Shown here in pieces: positions 44,019 through 52,990 of a DNA stretch of 64,000 bases. The stretch is from assembly GCA_015064695.1 (NCBI GenBank), contig SVRS01000001.1:155473-219472 (forward strand). The letters are read 5' to 3'. Within the stretch, counting starts at the first letter, position 1. The number at the start of each line of letters is the position of its first letter. This DNA is from Oscillospiraceae bacterium (GTDB taxonomy: Bacteria; Bacillota; Clostridia; Oscillospirales; CAG-272). Both the position numbers and the translations under genes were made by a program. The notes under the pieces were generated by a model. It saw nothing but the letters and a program-made list of their open reading frames with translations. It was not told where the DNA came from and did not search any database.

Positions 44019-45869
44019 ATGCTAAAATATGGGAAATACCTGCATCGCGCTGTAATCTTCATGCTTTCTTGTGCGCTTTTGGCTGGATGCCAAGCCCCCA
44101 AGGTGCCCGATGGTGGAGATGATGGGACAAAACCCTCCGCAACGACGGTTGAGGATGGCGGCGGTGAGTCGGGAACGGACGATACCGCCGACGGAACCGA
44201 AACGACAAAAGGCACGGAGGAGACAACTATGTCGAATGAAGTGGGGAAGACGCCCCAAGAGGATGGATTGTACTTGTGGATCGACCCTTCTGCAAAGGGG
44301 AAGGTGATCGGCAACAAGGTCAGTGATATGAACGTGTGGATGCATACCACCTGGAGCAATCCCCTGCACGAGGGATACATGGCCGAGGTATATCCGTTCG
44401 TGGAGACGATGCAGTTCATGACAGCCACGGGAGGAGACTACAACCGAGACCTGTTCGTGGACCCCTACAATACAGAGGTGCTGGACGACTACAACTTCGC
44501 GCCGCTGATCAAGTCCTGTCGGAACGTCGTGGATCAGGGTATTAAGCCTATGATCAAGACGGGCAATATTCCCCGTAAGTATTCCTCTGTTTCTACGACG
44601 GGGCTTTTCGGCGTGAACGTGTATCCGCCGGACGACTATGGTGTATACTACAACTACATCAAAGCGCTGACGCAGGCACTGGTGGATGAGTTTGGTATGG
44701 AAGAGGTAAAGTCCTGGCGTTGGGGATGCTTTACCGAGTACGAGAACGGCGACTGGTTCCAGGGAACCTGCGAGGACTACTGCAAGATTTACGACTATAC
44801 GACGGCGGCTATCCAGAGTGTACTGGGCTTTGATATCAAGATTGGTGCCCACAGCATGACGGTTACGGAGGGAATTTGGGACGAGCGGGAATTTATCGAT
44901 CATTGCATCAACGGTATCAACTACTGTACCGGTGAGCAGGGGACCCGCTTGACCTACATTGCGGTTTCCTATTACGAAAGCTCCATGAGCTCCATGATTG
45001 CCAAGACCGATCGATTGGCTAAGGCGGTGGACATTGTCCGCAATCAAGTGAATTCGTCTATTGATGTGGCTCTGGCATCAGGGATCACACGGGCGCATTT
45101 GGATCAATTGGGGGTAACCTCCATCTATTACGGTGTGGACGAGGGCCGTATCCATTCTGAATCTCCGGGTCGAGATGCGGCCGAGCTGATCAGCCGCATC
45201 GTGGGGCATACCAAGCAAGGAGCCTACGACGCCATGCTGTTGAATCTGATGGTGGAGGAGGATATTGATTATTTCTCCGCTTGGGAATACCACACGGATA
45301 AATACTACGGCTTGCCTACCGTTTCCTATCACGTAGCCAACGAGTTCTATAAGATGGTGGGAACCACGCAGGTAGAGTCCACCTTGAAGCGCTATGCCGG
45401 CGGCGGTGCCCGAAGCACAAGTAAGTTCTGGGACGCGTTGACCTCCACCGACGAGGACGGCAGCCTGTACGTCATGGCCTACGCCTTTGGCGAGTTTAAG
45501 TTCTTGGAATCAGACAAAAATTTCCATATTCAGACCGACCTGGATTGCCAAAAGGCCCGCGTTACGGTTTCCTACATCAACGACGATGCCAATTTCTTTG
45601 ACGAGTGGATGGAGGTTTGTGCAGAAAACGGGCTGGGACAGAATGATTTTTCATGGTCTCCCGACGGTACCCAGCTTCCGGAAAGACTGGTCACAGATCA
45701 CGCAAGGCAGGTTTACAGTGAAAATCTGACCGCGGGCAAAAACTTTGCGGAATGTGCCAGGCTGAAGAGTGAATCCTTTGAGGTGGACGTGATTGACGGA
45801 AAACTGGATTTCGCGACGGTTTTGGATCAGAATACTGTGGTGTTCCTGAAAATTGAACCAATAGAATGA
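44019..45869 (+). CDS. GH39-like (clan A fold) lipoprotein
   Basis: A 616-residue lipoprotein (lipobox LLAGC) with a Gly/Asp/Thr linker to about residue 80. The next ~350 residues look like a GH39-type TIM barrel: VSDMNVWMHTTWSNPL, then YIKALTQALVDEFGMEEVKSWRWGCFTEYENGDWF (shortened; the Glu in FTEYEN is the candidate acid/base), HSMTV, YIAVSYYESS, and a second acidic site near YFSAWEYHTDKY. A beta-sandwich follows. GH39 members act on xylosides, iduronides or similar; substrate unknown. Start at 44019 has GGAGG nine bases upstream. The stop overlaps the next gene by ATGA. Confidence 0.65.
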   Translation: MLKYGKYLHRAVIFMLSCALLAGCQAPKVPDGGDDGTKPSATTVEDGGGESGTDDTADGTETTKGTEETTMSNEVGKTPQEDGLYLWIDPSAKGKVIGNKVSDMNVWMHTTWSNPLHEGYMAEVYPFVETMQFMTATGGDYNRDLFVDPYNTEVLDDYNFAPLIKSCRNVVDQGIKPMIKTGNIPRKYSSVSTTGLFGVNVYPPDDYGVYYNYIKALTQALVDEFGMEEVKSWRWGCFTEYENGDWFQGTCEDYCKIYDYTTAAIQSVLGFDIKIGAHSMTVTEGIWDEREFIDHCINGINYCTGEQGTRLTYIAVSYYESSMSSMIAKTDRLAKAVDIVRNQVNSSIDVALASGITRAHLDQLGVTSIYYGVDEGRIHSESPGRDAAELISRIVGHTKQGAYDAMLLNLMVEEDIDYFSAWEYHTDKYYGLPTVSYHVANEFYKMVGTTQVESTLKRYAGGGARSTSKFWDALTSTDEDGSLYVMAYAFGEFKFLESDKNFHIQTDLDCQKARVTVSYINDDANFFDEWMEVCAENGLGQNDFSWSPDGTQLPERLVTDHARQVYSENLTAGKNFAECARLKSESFEVDVIDGKLDFATVLDQNTVVFLKIEPIE

Positions 45870-46777
45870 TGAAGAAAGCTGCGCAAATACAGTCCGTTGA
45901 AGGCACGGTCACTCCGACCGAGGCTCTCCGCTTTGCCGCCATCGCTGACGAGGTGATCACGTCTCCCAAATACCGCATGGCGGGACGGGCCGCCCGCAAG
46001 ACCGACGGGGATTCGCCCCATATCGGCACCCTGCGTGAAAAACGCCTCCATGCCGCTATTAAGCTCTACCTATGCCCCGACGAGACTTGCCACGAGCGCC
46101 CTGTGGCGGATATGCTGACCACCGAGGGAGAGGGCGGGGAAGCATCGACCCCCAAACGCCGCATGGTGGCGGATATTCTGGTGGACGGGCACATTTTTGA
46201 GGTCCAGACGGGGGGATTTTTCCCGCTGAAGGAAAAGATTGCCTGGTATTTGACCCATACCCCCTGCCGTGTCACGGTGGTCCACCCCATCCCCGCGGTG
46301 CGTTACCTGTCCTGGATCGACCCTGAGGACGGCTCCATCATCAGCCGCCGCAAGTCTCCCAAGCGGGGGCGAGTCCGCGACGTGGCCAAGGAGCTATACT
46401 GGCTCTCGGAGTTCATCGACGATCCTCGGTTTTCCCTGCGGTTGCTTCTCATTGAGCTGGAGGAATACCGCATGGCTGACGGCTGGAGTCGTGACGGCAA
46501 GCGGGGCTCCAACCGCTACGAGCGGTTTCCCACCGCCCTTTTAGGGGACGTGACCCTGGCCACCCCCGCCGATTACGCCGCATATTTCTTGCCCGACGCG
46601 CTTTCGTCGCCCGATGCCGACGGGGGGTATCCCACGTTTACTGCCGCCGAATACGCCCGAGCGACGGGAATTCGGGGGAAGGCAACGTATAGTATGATCC
46701 ACCTCCTGGAGCGGCTGGAATTGATCGCCGAGGACGAGGAGCGGGTGGGGAGAAGCAAGGCGTATCGGAAAATTTGA
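45866..46777 (+). CDS. uncharacterised protein, PD-(D/E)XK nuclease-like core plus winged helix (DUF8091-like)
   Basis: A 303-residue soluble protein. The core IGTLREKRLHAAIKLYL (about 51-67), then VADILVDGHIFEVQTGGFFPLKEKI (about 98-122, shortened), has the D..ExQ arrangement of restriction-endonuclease-like folds. It continues with VTVVHPI, WIDPEDGSIISRRKSPKRG and a C-terminal winged-helix-like region (FTAAEYARATGIRGKATYSMIHLLERLELI). Similar proteins are common in Clostridia and uncharacterised. The ATGA overlap couples it to the GH39-like gene. Nuclease activity is only inferred; the second catalytic Lys is not evident (EVQ), so it may be inactive. Confidence 0.65.
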   Translation: MMKKAAQIQSVEGTVTPTEALRFAAIADEVITSPKYRMAGRAARKTDGDSPHIGTLREKRLHAAIKLYLCPDETCHERPVADMLTTEGEGGEASTPKRRMVADILVDGHIFEVQTGGFFPLKEKIAWYLTHTPCRVTVVHPIPAVRYLSWIDPEDGSIISRRKSPKRGRVRDVAKELYWLSEFIDDPRFSLRLLLIELEEYRMADGWSRDGKRGSNRYERFPTALLGDVTLATPADYAAYFLPDALSSPDADGGYPTFTAAEYARATGIRGKATYSMIHLLERLELIAEDEERVGRSKAYRKI

Positions 46778-46829
46778 TAAAATGACCCGCATCTCGGGTA
46801 GAGTTCCCTTGAGATGCGGGTTGTTTTAT

Positions 46830-47021
46830 GGGAACCTCTAAAAATTCATCGCATGGAGAATCGACGGAATCTTTTCCGTTTGCCCACGAAGTGGGCGCTT
46901 CACCAAAAATCCTTCGCGTAGACTCCACTACGCGCGCGGACTTTTGTTGCGTCTGACAAAAAATCTTCTCGCCGCCGAGCTCACTCGGCTCTCTCCGCAC
47001 GCTGAATATTTAGAGGTACCC
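46830..47021. repeat. MITE-like element, copy 2 (192 bp)
   Basis: Imperfect 18-base inverted ends GGGAACCTCTAAAAATTC and GAATATTTAGAGGTACCC; the right ~70 bases match copy 1 at 16338-16477 almost exactly. Internal region longer than copy 1. Its right end abuts the stop codon of the 47022 gene. Confidence 0.7.
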
Positions 47022-47507
47022 TTATGCAAATAAGGACGATACCAATACGCCCAAAAAACTGCAGATAACGGTAAGCAGCAGGAATGATCCCACAAACGGA
47101 AGCTTGCTATGGGTTAAGCCATGATACTCATCCAGAACACTGCTTGCCGGAAGGCAATTCAGAAGGATACAGGGGAAAACGGTAATAAACCAAACCTCGT
47201 GTGTGTATAGGGGAACCAAGGAAACCAAAAGCACACAGAAATAGGTGGGGCATAAGGCGGTTAGGGAAAACAGGAGGATTTTGGGATAGTCCTTGCCTGT
47301 CAATCCGAAATGAACCGCTTTTCGCTCATATTTCTTGAGCTCGTTCATGCCCTTCATTCCCAGCCCCATACAGACTCCGTATAGGACGAAAATGACCAGG
47401 AGAATACAAAGGATCGTTACGGATATTTTGAATAAGCCGGCGTATATGCAGCTGAATAATGTGACGGACAGAATGAAAAGCAGGATATTGCCGATCATGC
47501 GTTTCAT
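47022..47507 (-). CDS. small polytopic membrane protein of unknown function
   Basis: A 161-residue protein with four or five helices (IGNILLFILSVTLFSCIYAG; ILCILLVIFVLYGVCMGLG; and two more pairs) and a short basic loop (MNELKKYERKAVHF). No family recognised. The sequence is more A/T-rich than its neighbours and the gene touches a MITE-like element at its 3' end, which hints at later acquisition. It follows the HAD gene by 36 bases on the same strand. Confidence 0.6.
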   Translation of the reverse strand: MKRMIGNILLFILSVTLFSCIYAGLFKISVTILCILLVIFVLYGVCMGLGMKGMNELKKYERKAVHFGLTGKDYPKILLFSLTALCPTYFCVLLVSLVPLYTHEVWFITVFPCILLNCLPASSVLDEYHGLTHSKLPFVGSFLLLTVICSFLGVLVSSLFA

Positions 47508-47543
47508 AAGAGATTCCTCGCTTGATAGGTTTTTTAGAGGAGG

Positions 47544-48257
47544 TCAGGCAAGCAGGCTCTTTATATACTCATTCAGCTCGTCAAATCCCCCGTGAGGATA
47601 ATCATTCACATCTGCCCCGGGCGTATTGATGAGGCAGTCGGTCAGCAGGAATCCTTTGATACCGGCCTTTTCGGCGGCCATCATGTCCTCAGCGACGTCG
47701 TTGCCTACCATGATGCAATCGGCGGGGGAAAGTCCCATGCGGGAGAGGACTTCGCGGTAGTAGTCGGAATTGGGCTTGCAGGTGCCGATGTCCTCGTAGG
47801 TGGTGTAGAGCTCAAAATCCTCGGGGGTAAGCCCCGCCCAGCGGATGCGCTTCTCTGTGGCGATGCGGGGGAACAGGGGATTGGTGGCCAGCGCCACGCG
47901 GATTCCTCTCGCGGTCAGGGCGCGGACGGTCTCGGCGGCCTTGGGGCTATGGCCGCAGGACCCGGCGATCTCGTCGAACTCCTCCTCGTAGAAGCGTTCA
48001 AAGATGGGCAGATGCTCCAGCACGCTCTCCCCGCAGACGGTGGCGAAGGCCTCCCAAAAGGCGGATTCGTTGGCGCGGCTGCCGTCATTTTCGACCATAG
48101 CGTCAATACCTGCCTGCATGGCGGTGAGGAAGGTCTCGGGGGTGTAGCCCAATGGGCAGATACGGCGGATGAGGCGGCCGAAGTAGGCCTTGGTGAAGAT
48201 CTTCTGATCCATGGGGAGCAGGGTTCCGTCGAGGTCGAAGAGTACGGCTTTGAGCAT
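47544..48257 (-). CDS. HAD-family hydrolase
   Basis: A 237-residue HAD phosphatase. Motif I DLDGTLL (residues 8-14) carries both catalytic Asp; motif II is ALATNP (about 120-125), the Lys of motif III lies in GTCKPNSDYY, and motif IV is GNDVAEDMMAAEKAG (about 191-205). A helical cap (about 20-95) makes it a C1-cap, phosphoglycolate-phosphatase-like member. Substrate not determined. Start preceded by AAAGGAA. Confidence 0.9.
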   Translation of the reverse strand: MLKAVLFDLDGTLLPMDQKIFTKAYFGRLIRRICPLGYTPETFLTAMQAGIDAMVENDGSRANESAFWEAFATVCGESVLEHLPIFERFYEEEFDEIAGSCGHSPKAAETVRALTARGIRVALATNPLFPRIATEKRIRWAGLTPEDFELYTTYEDIGTCKPNSDYYREVLSRMGLSPADCIMVGNDVAEDMMAAEKAGIKGFLLTDCLINTPGADVNDYPHGGFDELNEYIKSLLA

Positions 48258-48327
48258 AATGCAGGGGATTCCTTTCGTGGGTTTATGAGGGTATTATACA
48301 CCATTTTGGGGCGGTTGTCAAGAATAA

Positions 48328-49578
48328 TCACGTCCGCTCCAGCATATTCACAAAGGAATTTTTGCCGTAGACGGTGTAGCCGTAGAGCTTGGAGGCATTG
48401 TCTTGGGGAATCAGCTCGTTGGCGCGGTTGCCGTGGATGGCCAGGACACGGGGGGCAGGATCGATCAGGAGGATTTTTTCACCGTCTCCCTCGGGAAATT
48501 CAAAGGAATGGTTGGTGTACCACGCGCCGGCGGGGATGGTGACGAACTGCGCGCCTGCCAGCAGACGGGTTCCGGTTTGGAAGCCGCCGATGCCGCGAAG
48601 GGTCATGGCGTACATAAAGCGGTAGACGTTATGATCGCAGAGGATGATGGTGCCCTTGCGATGACGGCAACTGATCACACCCACGGTGTAGGTGGTGTCG
48701 GTTCTCTTTTTGCCATCGGGGTGAGGGGTGTCTACGATGGTCAGACCGAAGAACACCTTGTTGAACAGCACCGACAGGTAGGGATGGCCATGTACCGTGA
48801 AGGAAAGCTCGCCTTTATCCCGCATGCGGCGAAGGCGCTTCATGAATTTGCGACGGTCGATCAGTCGGCGGATGAGCCCGATGCAACAGAGAAGGGCAAT
48901 GACGAAGACAACGGCGGGAGCGATGGGACCCAGAAAGAGGGTAACGATGCCGATGAAGAAGGAGCCCCATACGGGAATCAGCACGCCTAAGCCCAGGGCG
49001 ATGAGCAAGAACAGCGCCGCAAACAGAAGGGCGGCGTAGGCAATGCGGATGATCAGCTTGGGGGGCGTGTTGGTGGTTCGAAGCTCCTTTTGGATCCCCC
49101 AGGTATATTCCAGGCGCTGCAGACGCAGGACCGAAAAGCCCGTCGCGATCCCCAGAGAAACGAGCAGGGAAGCTATGAAGGAGAGGGGGCGCACCAGTCC
49201 CAGCCGCAGCAAATGGGTATGGAAGGCGGCGGTCAGAATCGGGGTGACGGTCAGAGCTGTGAGAGCCAGGCCAACGCGGTAGGCAGGCTCCTGCAAAAGC
49301 CGCGGGGGCTCGGATGCGGCGCAGAAGCGGTGAAAGCTTCGGTCATCAATGCCGTCGTAGTAGCGCCACAGGGCGACAAAGAGAATGGCGGAGATGACGG
49401 GGTGAATCAGCCCCAAGAGATGCCGCATATTTTTTGACAGGGCGAATTCCAAGTGTAGCCAATCAATGAAATGTGCGACTCTTTGCTCCGTGAGAATATC
49501 CAGGAACCAAAGTTGGATGGCGCAGAGCAGGGCTTTCCCGCCATGCCACAGACAGTCTTTCGTGCGTTCTTTCGTCAT
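48328..49578 (-). CDS. large membrane protein of unknown function
   Basis: A 416-residue protein starting at 49578 (AGGAGA upstream). About eight hydrophobic segments fill residues 20-250 (WFLDIL, HLLGLIHPVISAILFVALW, LSFIASLLVSLGIATGFSVL, IAPAVVFVIALLCCIGLI). A cytoplasmic or outside C-terminal domain (about 255-415) is rich in beta strands (FTVHGHPYLSVLFNKVFFGL, IILCDHNVYRFMYAMTL, AGAQFVTIPAGAWYTNHSFEF). No family recognised. It follows a small XRE regulator by 107 bases. Confidence 0.65.
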   Translation of the reverse strand: MTKERTKDCLWHGGKALLCAIQLWFLDILTEQRVAHFIDWLHLEFALSKNMRHLLGLIHPVISAILFVALWRYYDGIDDRSFHRFCAASEPPRLLQEPAYRVGLALTALTVTPILTAAFHTHLLRLGLVRPLSFIASLLVSLGIATGFSVLRLQRLEYTWGIQKELRTTNTPPKLIIRIAYAALLFAALFLLIALGLGVLIPVWGSFFIGIVTLFLGPIAPAVVFVIALLCCIGLIRRLIDRRKFMKRLRRMRDKGELSFTVHGHPYLSVLFNKVFFGLTIVDTPHPDGKKRTDTTYTVGVISCRHRKGTIILCDHNVYRFMYAMTLRGIGGFQTGTRLLAGAQFVTIPAGAWYTNHSFEFPEGDGEKILLIDPAPRVLAIHGNRANELIPQDNASKLYGYTVYGKNSFVNMLERT

Positions 49579-49685
49579 GATCGTTTTCTCCTGATTACAT
49601 AAGATGCCCGATGAAGCGGACCGCGCAGGGTACGTCAAAGGGGGGCGGATTTTCAGAGATTCCCAAGGTAGTCGTCGGGTTATTC

Positions 49686-49913
49686 CTATTTCTCGTCGCG
49701 GCGAGAGGAGCCGCTGATCTGCAGCAGCTCGTCGGCGGAAATGCCCAGTATGTCGCACAGGGCAGGGAGGAGCAGAATATCCGGCAGACTTTTGCCGCAT
49801 TCCCATTTGGATACGGCCTGGCAGGATACGCCCAAATGATCAGCCAGCTTCCGTTGGCTGAGACCGTGGGCAATTCTCTGCTTGCGGATGATTTCGTGTA
49901 TGGTTGGCTTCAT
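49686..49913 (-). CDS. small XRE-family transcription regulator
   Basis: A 75-residue protein that is almost all helix-turn-helix (IIRKQRIAHGLSQRKLADHLGVSCQAVSKWECGKSLPD, shortened; about 8-46), with a helical tail ISADELLQISG. It is probably a local repressor of the adjacent membrane-protein gene and of the LURP-one gene upstream, 53 bases away. Confidence 0.88.
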   Translation of the reverse strand: MKPTIHEIIRKQRIAHGLSQRKLADHLGVSCQAVSKWECGKSLPDILLLPALCDILGISADELLQISGSSRRDEK

Positions 49914-49966
49914 GGCTGTACGTATCCTTTCTGTGCAAGCCCGTGCTTGCTTCGTTGATCCTTGCG

Positions 49967-50440
49967 CTAATTGTTGTCCTGCTCCATGGCGCAGTCGATG
50001 GCCAACACCAGGGCGAGGGCCTGAATTTCGTCGGCCGGGTCACGGATATCCAACACGTAACAATCTCCCCAGGTGAACCATTCCTTCTGAATGGAGACGA
50101 TGGGCTCGCCGCTCCGATAGACGGTGTAGTCGTGTGACCAGAATTCTCCCTCCACGTCCCAATCCGCTCCCTCTACGGTATAGCGGGGGCGGAAGAAGGA
50201 GAACTCCCGCACGACCTCTCCAATCAGTTCACCGTGGGCGTATACGGCGTAGCGGGGACGGAAGGTGAAATGCTGCTGCTCGATGTAGGCAACCTCGCGC
50301 CCGGTGGTTGTGGTGACGTGGAGCTTCTTGCCCCAGGAGAACAGCTCGCCCTCCACAAGGTAGCGGTCATTTCCGTTTTCATCGCGGATCGTGAAACGGT
50401 CCCGCCAGGTGAATACCTGCTCTTCAATCAGCAATTTCAT
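49967..50440 (-). CDS. LURP-one-related (tubby-like fold) protein
   Basis: A 157-residue protein with the LURP-one/DUF567 pattern: repeated strands VFTWRDRFTIRDENGNDRYLVEG, LFSWGKKLHV, FRPRYAVYAHGELIGEVVRE, YTVEGADWDVEGEFW, SIQKEWFTWGDCYVLDI and a final hydrophobic helix (LALVLAIDCAM). The tubby-like fold may bind membrane lipid, but bacterial members are unstudied. The ATG at 50440 is preferred; AAAGGATG lies 11-13 bases upstream. Own promoter at 50486. Confidence 0.8.
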   Translation of the reverse strand: MKLLIEEQVFTWRDRFTIRDENGNDRYLVEGELFSWGKKLHVTTTTGREVAYIEQQHFTFRPRYAVYAHGELIGEVVREFSFFRPRYTVEGADWDVEGEFWSHDYTVYRSGEPIVSIQKEWFTWGDCYVLDIRDPADEIQALALVLAIDCAMEQDNN

Positions 50441-50485
50441 GAGATAAACACATCCTTTCCTAAAACATTTTGTATTATTGTCCAT

Positions 50486-50514
50486 ATTATAGCACATAGT
50501 CGCGTGATTGTCAA
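50486..50514 (-). promoter_or_regulatory. sigma-A promoter of the LURP-one gene
   Basis: Minus-strand TTGACA (50509-50514), 17-base spacer, TATAAT (50486-50491). Confidence 0.8.
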
Positions 50515-50644
50515 TGGGTTTCGCGAAATAATATTAAAAAATCTTTTGTATTATGTATTGAATATTAAAGCAGGGCTTTTCGGGGGGGATCACGTGACTT
50601 TGACGGGTATCGGAGAAAAAATCGACAAATTCCGTCGAAGGGTA

Positions 50645-50673
50645 TTGCTTTTTTTTGAAAAATATGCTACAAT
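50645..50673 (+). promoter_or_regulatory. promoter of the SPFH gene
   Basis: TTGCTT (50645-50650), 17-base spacer, TACAAT (50668-50673). Confidence 0.6.
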
Positions 50674-50728
50674 ATATAGCTATGGGGGGAACCCCGGATT
50701 TTTTGGATATAGGAAAGGAAGAATGAGT

Positions 50729-51739
50729 ATGACGACTTTCGTTTTCGGCATGTTGATTGCCATTGCCGGTATCGTCACCGGTGTTATTTTTGCGCTCCAG
50801 CGAACCAACCTGCGCAAGCTGATGCTGCTCCCCATGTTGGGCGGCATTGTTTTGGGCGTGATCCTTACGGTTGTCGGATGTGTGGCGGAGGTTCCTACCG
50901 GACATACCGGCGTCCTGACCACCTTCGGACGAGTAGAGAACGTGACCTTCGATGCAGGTCTGAACATGAAAGCCCCCTGGCAAAAGGTTGTGAATATGGA
51001 CAACCGCGTACAGAAGGCCAGCACCTCGCTGTCCTGCTTCTCCTCGGATATTCAGGAGGTGTCCATCGCGTACACGCTGAACTATCAGATCGACAAGGAG
51101 AATGCGCAGGAGATCTACCGCACGGTGGGTATTTCCTACTACGATACCGTGATCGTGCCCAATATTGCCGAGGCCGTCAAGGTTGTGACTGCCAAGTACA
51201 CCGCCGAGGACCTGGTGTCCTCCCGTGCGGATCTGGCCGCGGCCATTGAGGCGGTGCTGACCAAGAGCCTCGCCAGGTACAACATTCAAGTCGTGTCTGC
51301 CGCTATTGAGGACATGGACTTTACCGATGCTTTTACCGCTGCCGTTGAGGCCAAGCAGGTCGCGGCGCAGAACAAGCTACAGGCCGAGATCGAGCAGGCA
51401 CAGAAGGTCATGGAGCAGGAGGCCGCCGCGCAGATGGCTGTGATCCAGGCAAACGCCGCCGCTGAAACTGCCAAGATCCAGGCTCAGGCCAAGGCAGAAA
51501 CCGCCAAGATTCAGGCCGAGGCCGAGCTGGAGGTCGTGAAGATTGAGGCGGACGGTGTGGAGTACGCCGGTCAGAAGGAGGCGGCCGCCAACAAGGCGAT
51601 TGCCGAGAGCATTACGGATGAGCTGCTTCAGTACCAGTATATTGAGCAGTGGAACGGCCAGCTTCCCGATACATACGTGGGATCTGAGGACGTCAGCACG
51701 ATCATCACGGGCTCGACGGGCGCTCAGCAAGGGAAATAA
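50729..51739 (+). CDS. SPFH/prohibitin-family membrane protein
   Basis: A 336-residue protein: two N-terminal hydrophobic segments (about 1-20 and 32-52), then an SPFH/PHB domain (VPTGHTGVLTTFGRVENVTFDAGLNMKAPW shortened, about 55-85, to about 215). A long Ala/Gln/Glu/Lys coiled coil follows (EAKQVAAQNKLQAEIEQAQKV, AAETAKIQAQAKAETAKIQA) and a short Gly/Ser tail. SPFH proteins form large membrane rings that organise microdomains or proteases. The second ATG (50729) has better ribosome-site spacing than 50723. Followed by a hairpin at 51757. Confidence 0.9.
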   Translation: MTTFVFGMLIAIAGIVTGVIFALQRTNLRKLMLLPMLGGIVLGVILTVVGCVAEVPTGHTGVLTTFGRVENVTFDAGLNMKAPWQKVVNMDNRVQKASTSLSCFSSDIQEVSIAYTLNYQIDKENAQEIYRTVGISYYDTVIVPNIAEAVKVVTAKYTAEDLVSSRADLAAAIEAVLTKSLARYNIQVVSAAIEDMDFTDAFTAAVEAKQVAAQNKLQAEIEQAQKVMEQEAAAQMAVIQANAAAETAKIQAQAKAETAKIQAEAELEVVKIEADGVEYAGQKEAAANKAIAESITDELLQYQYIEQWNGQLPDTYVGSEDVSTIITGSTGAQQGK

Positions 51740-51756
51740 TGGAATGAAGGCAGGGA

Positions 51757-51784
51757 AGGGATCGGCCGCGCGGCCGGTCCCTTT
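51757..51784 (+). terminator. terminator of the SPFH gene
   Basis: GGGATCGGCCG with CGGCCGGTCCC, then TTTG. Confidence 0.65.
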
Positions 51785-51830
51785 GTCAAAAGAAGCTGAA
51801 AAAAATTATAAAAAATTTTTGCAAAACCCC

Positions 51831-51859
51831 TTGACAAATCCGCGGGTATGGTGTATAAT
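51831..51859 (+). promoter_or_regulatory. sigma-A promoter of the Rrf2-rubrerythrin operon
   Basis: TTGACA (51831-51836), 17-base spacer, TATAAT (51854-51859). Confidence 0.85.
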
Positions 51860-51865
51860 TAAATC

Positions 51866-51880
51866 ACACCAAAACGGTGT
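51866..51880. promoter_or_regulatory. candidate Rrf2 operator
   Basis: Inverted repeat ACACC-N5-GGTGT at the predicted transcription start, seven bases after the -10 box, well placed for autorepression. Confidence 0.5.
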
Positions 51881-51900
51881 TGATTAAGGAGGCGACCGAC

Positions 51901-52353
51901 ATGAAGATCACACAGGAAGCGGATTACGCCCTGCGTATGATGTGTCTTCTGGCCAAGCAGTCCGCCGCGGGAGTTCCCACCGTGGGCGCGGCTATCCTGG
52001 CTGAGGGCGTGGCCGTCCCCACACGGTTCGGGCTCAAAATTCTCCACAAGCTTTCCCAGACCGGTCTGGTCAAGACCAGCCGAGGGGCGGCGGGGGGATA
52101 CAGCCTGAACACCGACCCTGCGACCCTGACGGTACGGCAGGTCATCGAGGCCATTGACGGGCCCATCGAGATCAATCGGTGCTTGGCCGAGACGCACATC
52201 TGCCTCAACAACCCCAACAAGGACTGCTGTCGTTTGCACCACGTATTCGAAGAGCTCAACCGAATGCTCACCGAGCGGCTGGACCGCCTGACAGTGTCTA
52301 TGGTGGTGGACGACGGGATCGGGTTAGGAGACCTGATACGCGTGATCAGTTAA
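51901..52353 (+). CDS. Rrf2-family regulator with Cys cluster
   Basis: A 150-residue winged-helix regulator. KITQEADYALRMMCLLA (2-18), a recognition segment VPTRFGLKILHKLSQTGLVKTSRGAAGGY (shortened) and four Cys in the dimer arm (C94, C101, C109, C110) place it among Rrf2 proteins able to hold an Fe-S cluster, as in IscR/NsrR, though the spacing differs from both. The start at 51901 has AGGAGG eight bases upstream. Rubrerythrin follows after 74 bases, so it probably senses oxidant or redox state and controls that gene and itself. Confidence 0.92.
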   Translation: MKITQEADYALRMMCLLAKQSAAGVPTVGAAILAEGVAVPTRFGLKILHKLSQTGLVKTSRGAAGGYSLNTDPATLTVRQVIEAIDGPIEINRCLAETHICLNNPNKDCCRLHHVFEELNRMLTERLDRLTVSMVVDDGIGLGDLIRVIS

Positions 52354-52427
52354 AGCCCGCCAAGGACGGAAAACGTCATACGAAAACAAATTAAAATTTA
52401 AATTTCAATTTCAGGAGGAATTTACAC

Positions 52428-52979
52428 ATGAAAAAGTTTAGATGCAAGGTTTGCGGTGAGATCATCGAGAGCGAGGGCGTTCCCGCTCAGTGCCCCAGAT
52501 GCAAGGTCAAGGGCGATGACAAGTTTGAAGAGGTAACCGAGAACAAGATGACCTGGGCTGCCGAGCATATTGTCGGCGTTGCCAAGGACGCTCCCGAGCA
52601 TATCAAGGAAGGTCTGCGTGCCAACTTCGAAGGCGAGTGCTCTGAGGTCGGTATGTACCTGGCTATGTCTCGCGTAGCTGCTCGTGAGGGTTACCCTGAG
52701 ATCGCTCTGTACTGGGAAAAGGCCGCCTTTGAGGAGGCTGAGCATGCCGCAAAGTTTGCTGAGCTGCTGGGCGAGTGCCTGACCGACTCTACCGAGAAGA
52801 ACCTGGAGATGCGCGTTGCCGCTGAGAACGGCGCAACCGCCGGCAAGTTCGAGCTGGCTAAGGCCGCCAAGGAGCTGAACCTGGATGCCATCCACGACAC
52901 CGTCCACGAGATGGCTCGCGACGAGGCTCGCCACGGCAAGGCGTTCGCAGGTCTGCTGGCAAGATACTTCGGTAAGTAA
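52428..52979 (+). CDS. reverse rubrerythrin (N-terminal rubredoxin domain)
   Basis: A 183-residue peroxide-reducing protein. The rubredoxin-like iron site comes first (C6, C9, C22, C25; [15 protein letters not shown]), then the ferritin-like diiron domain with ExxH sites ([49 protein letters not shown]). This order is opposite to classic rubrerythrin and marks the reverse type of clostridia, which takes electrons from NADH or rubredoxin to reduce hydrogen peroxide. GGAGG before the ATG. Probably controlled by the Rrf2 regulator upstream. Confidence 0.95.
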   Translation: MKKFRCKVCGEIIESEGVPAQCPRCKVKGDDKFEEVTENKMTWAAEHIVGVAKDAPEHIKEGLRANFEGECSEVGMYLAMSRVAAREGYPEIALYWEKAAFEEAEHAAKFAELLGECLTDSTEKNLEMRVAAENGATAGKFELAKAAKELNLDAIHDTVHEMARDEARHGKAFAGLLARYFGK

Positions 52980-52990
52980 GATTGGAGAGC

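Noticed and set aside
49611..49958. 115-codon plus-strand frame over the small XRE gene
   Set aside because: The minus-strand XRE protein has a clear helix-turn-helix; the plus frame has no motif.
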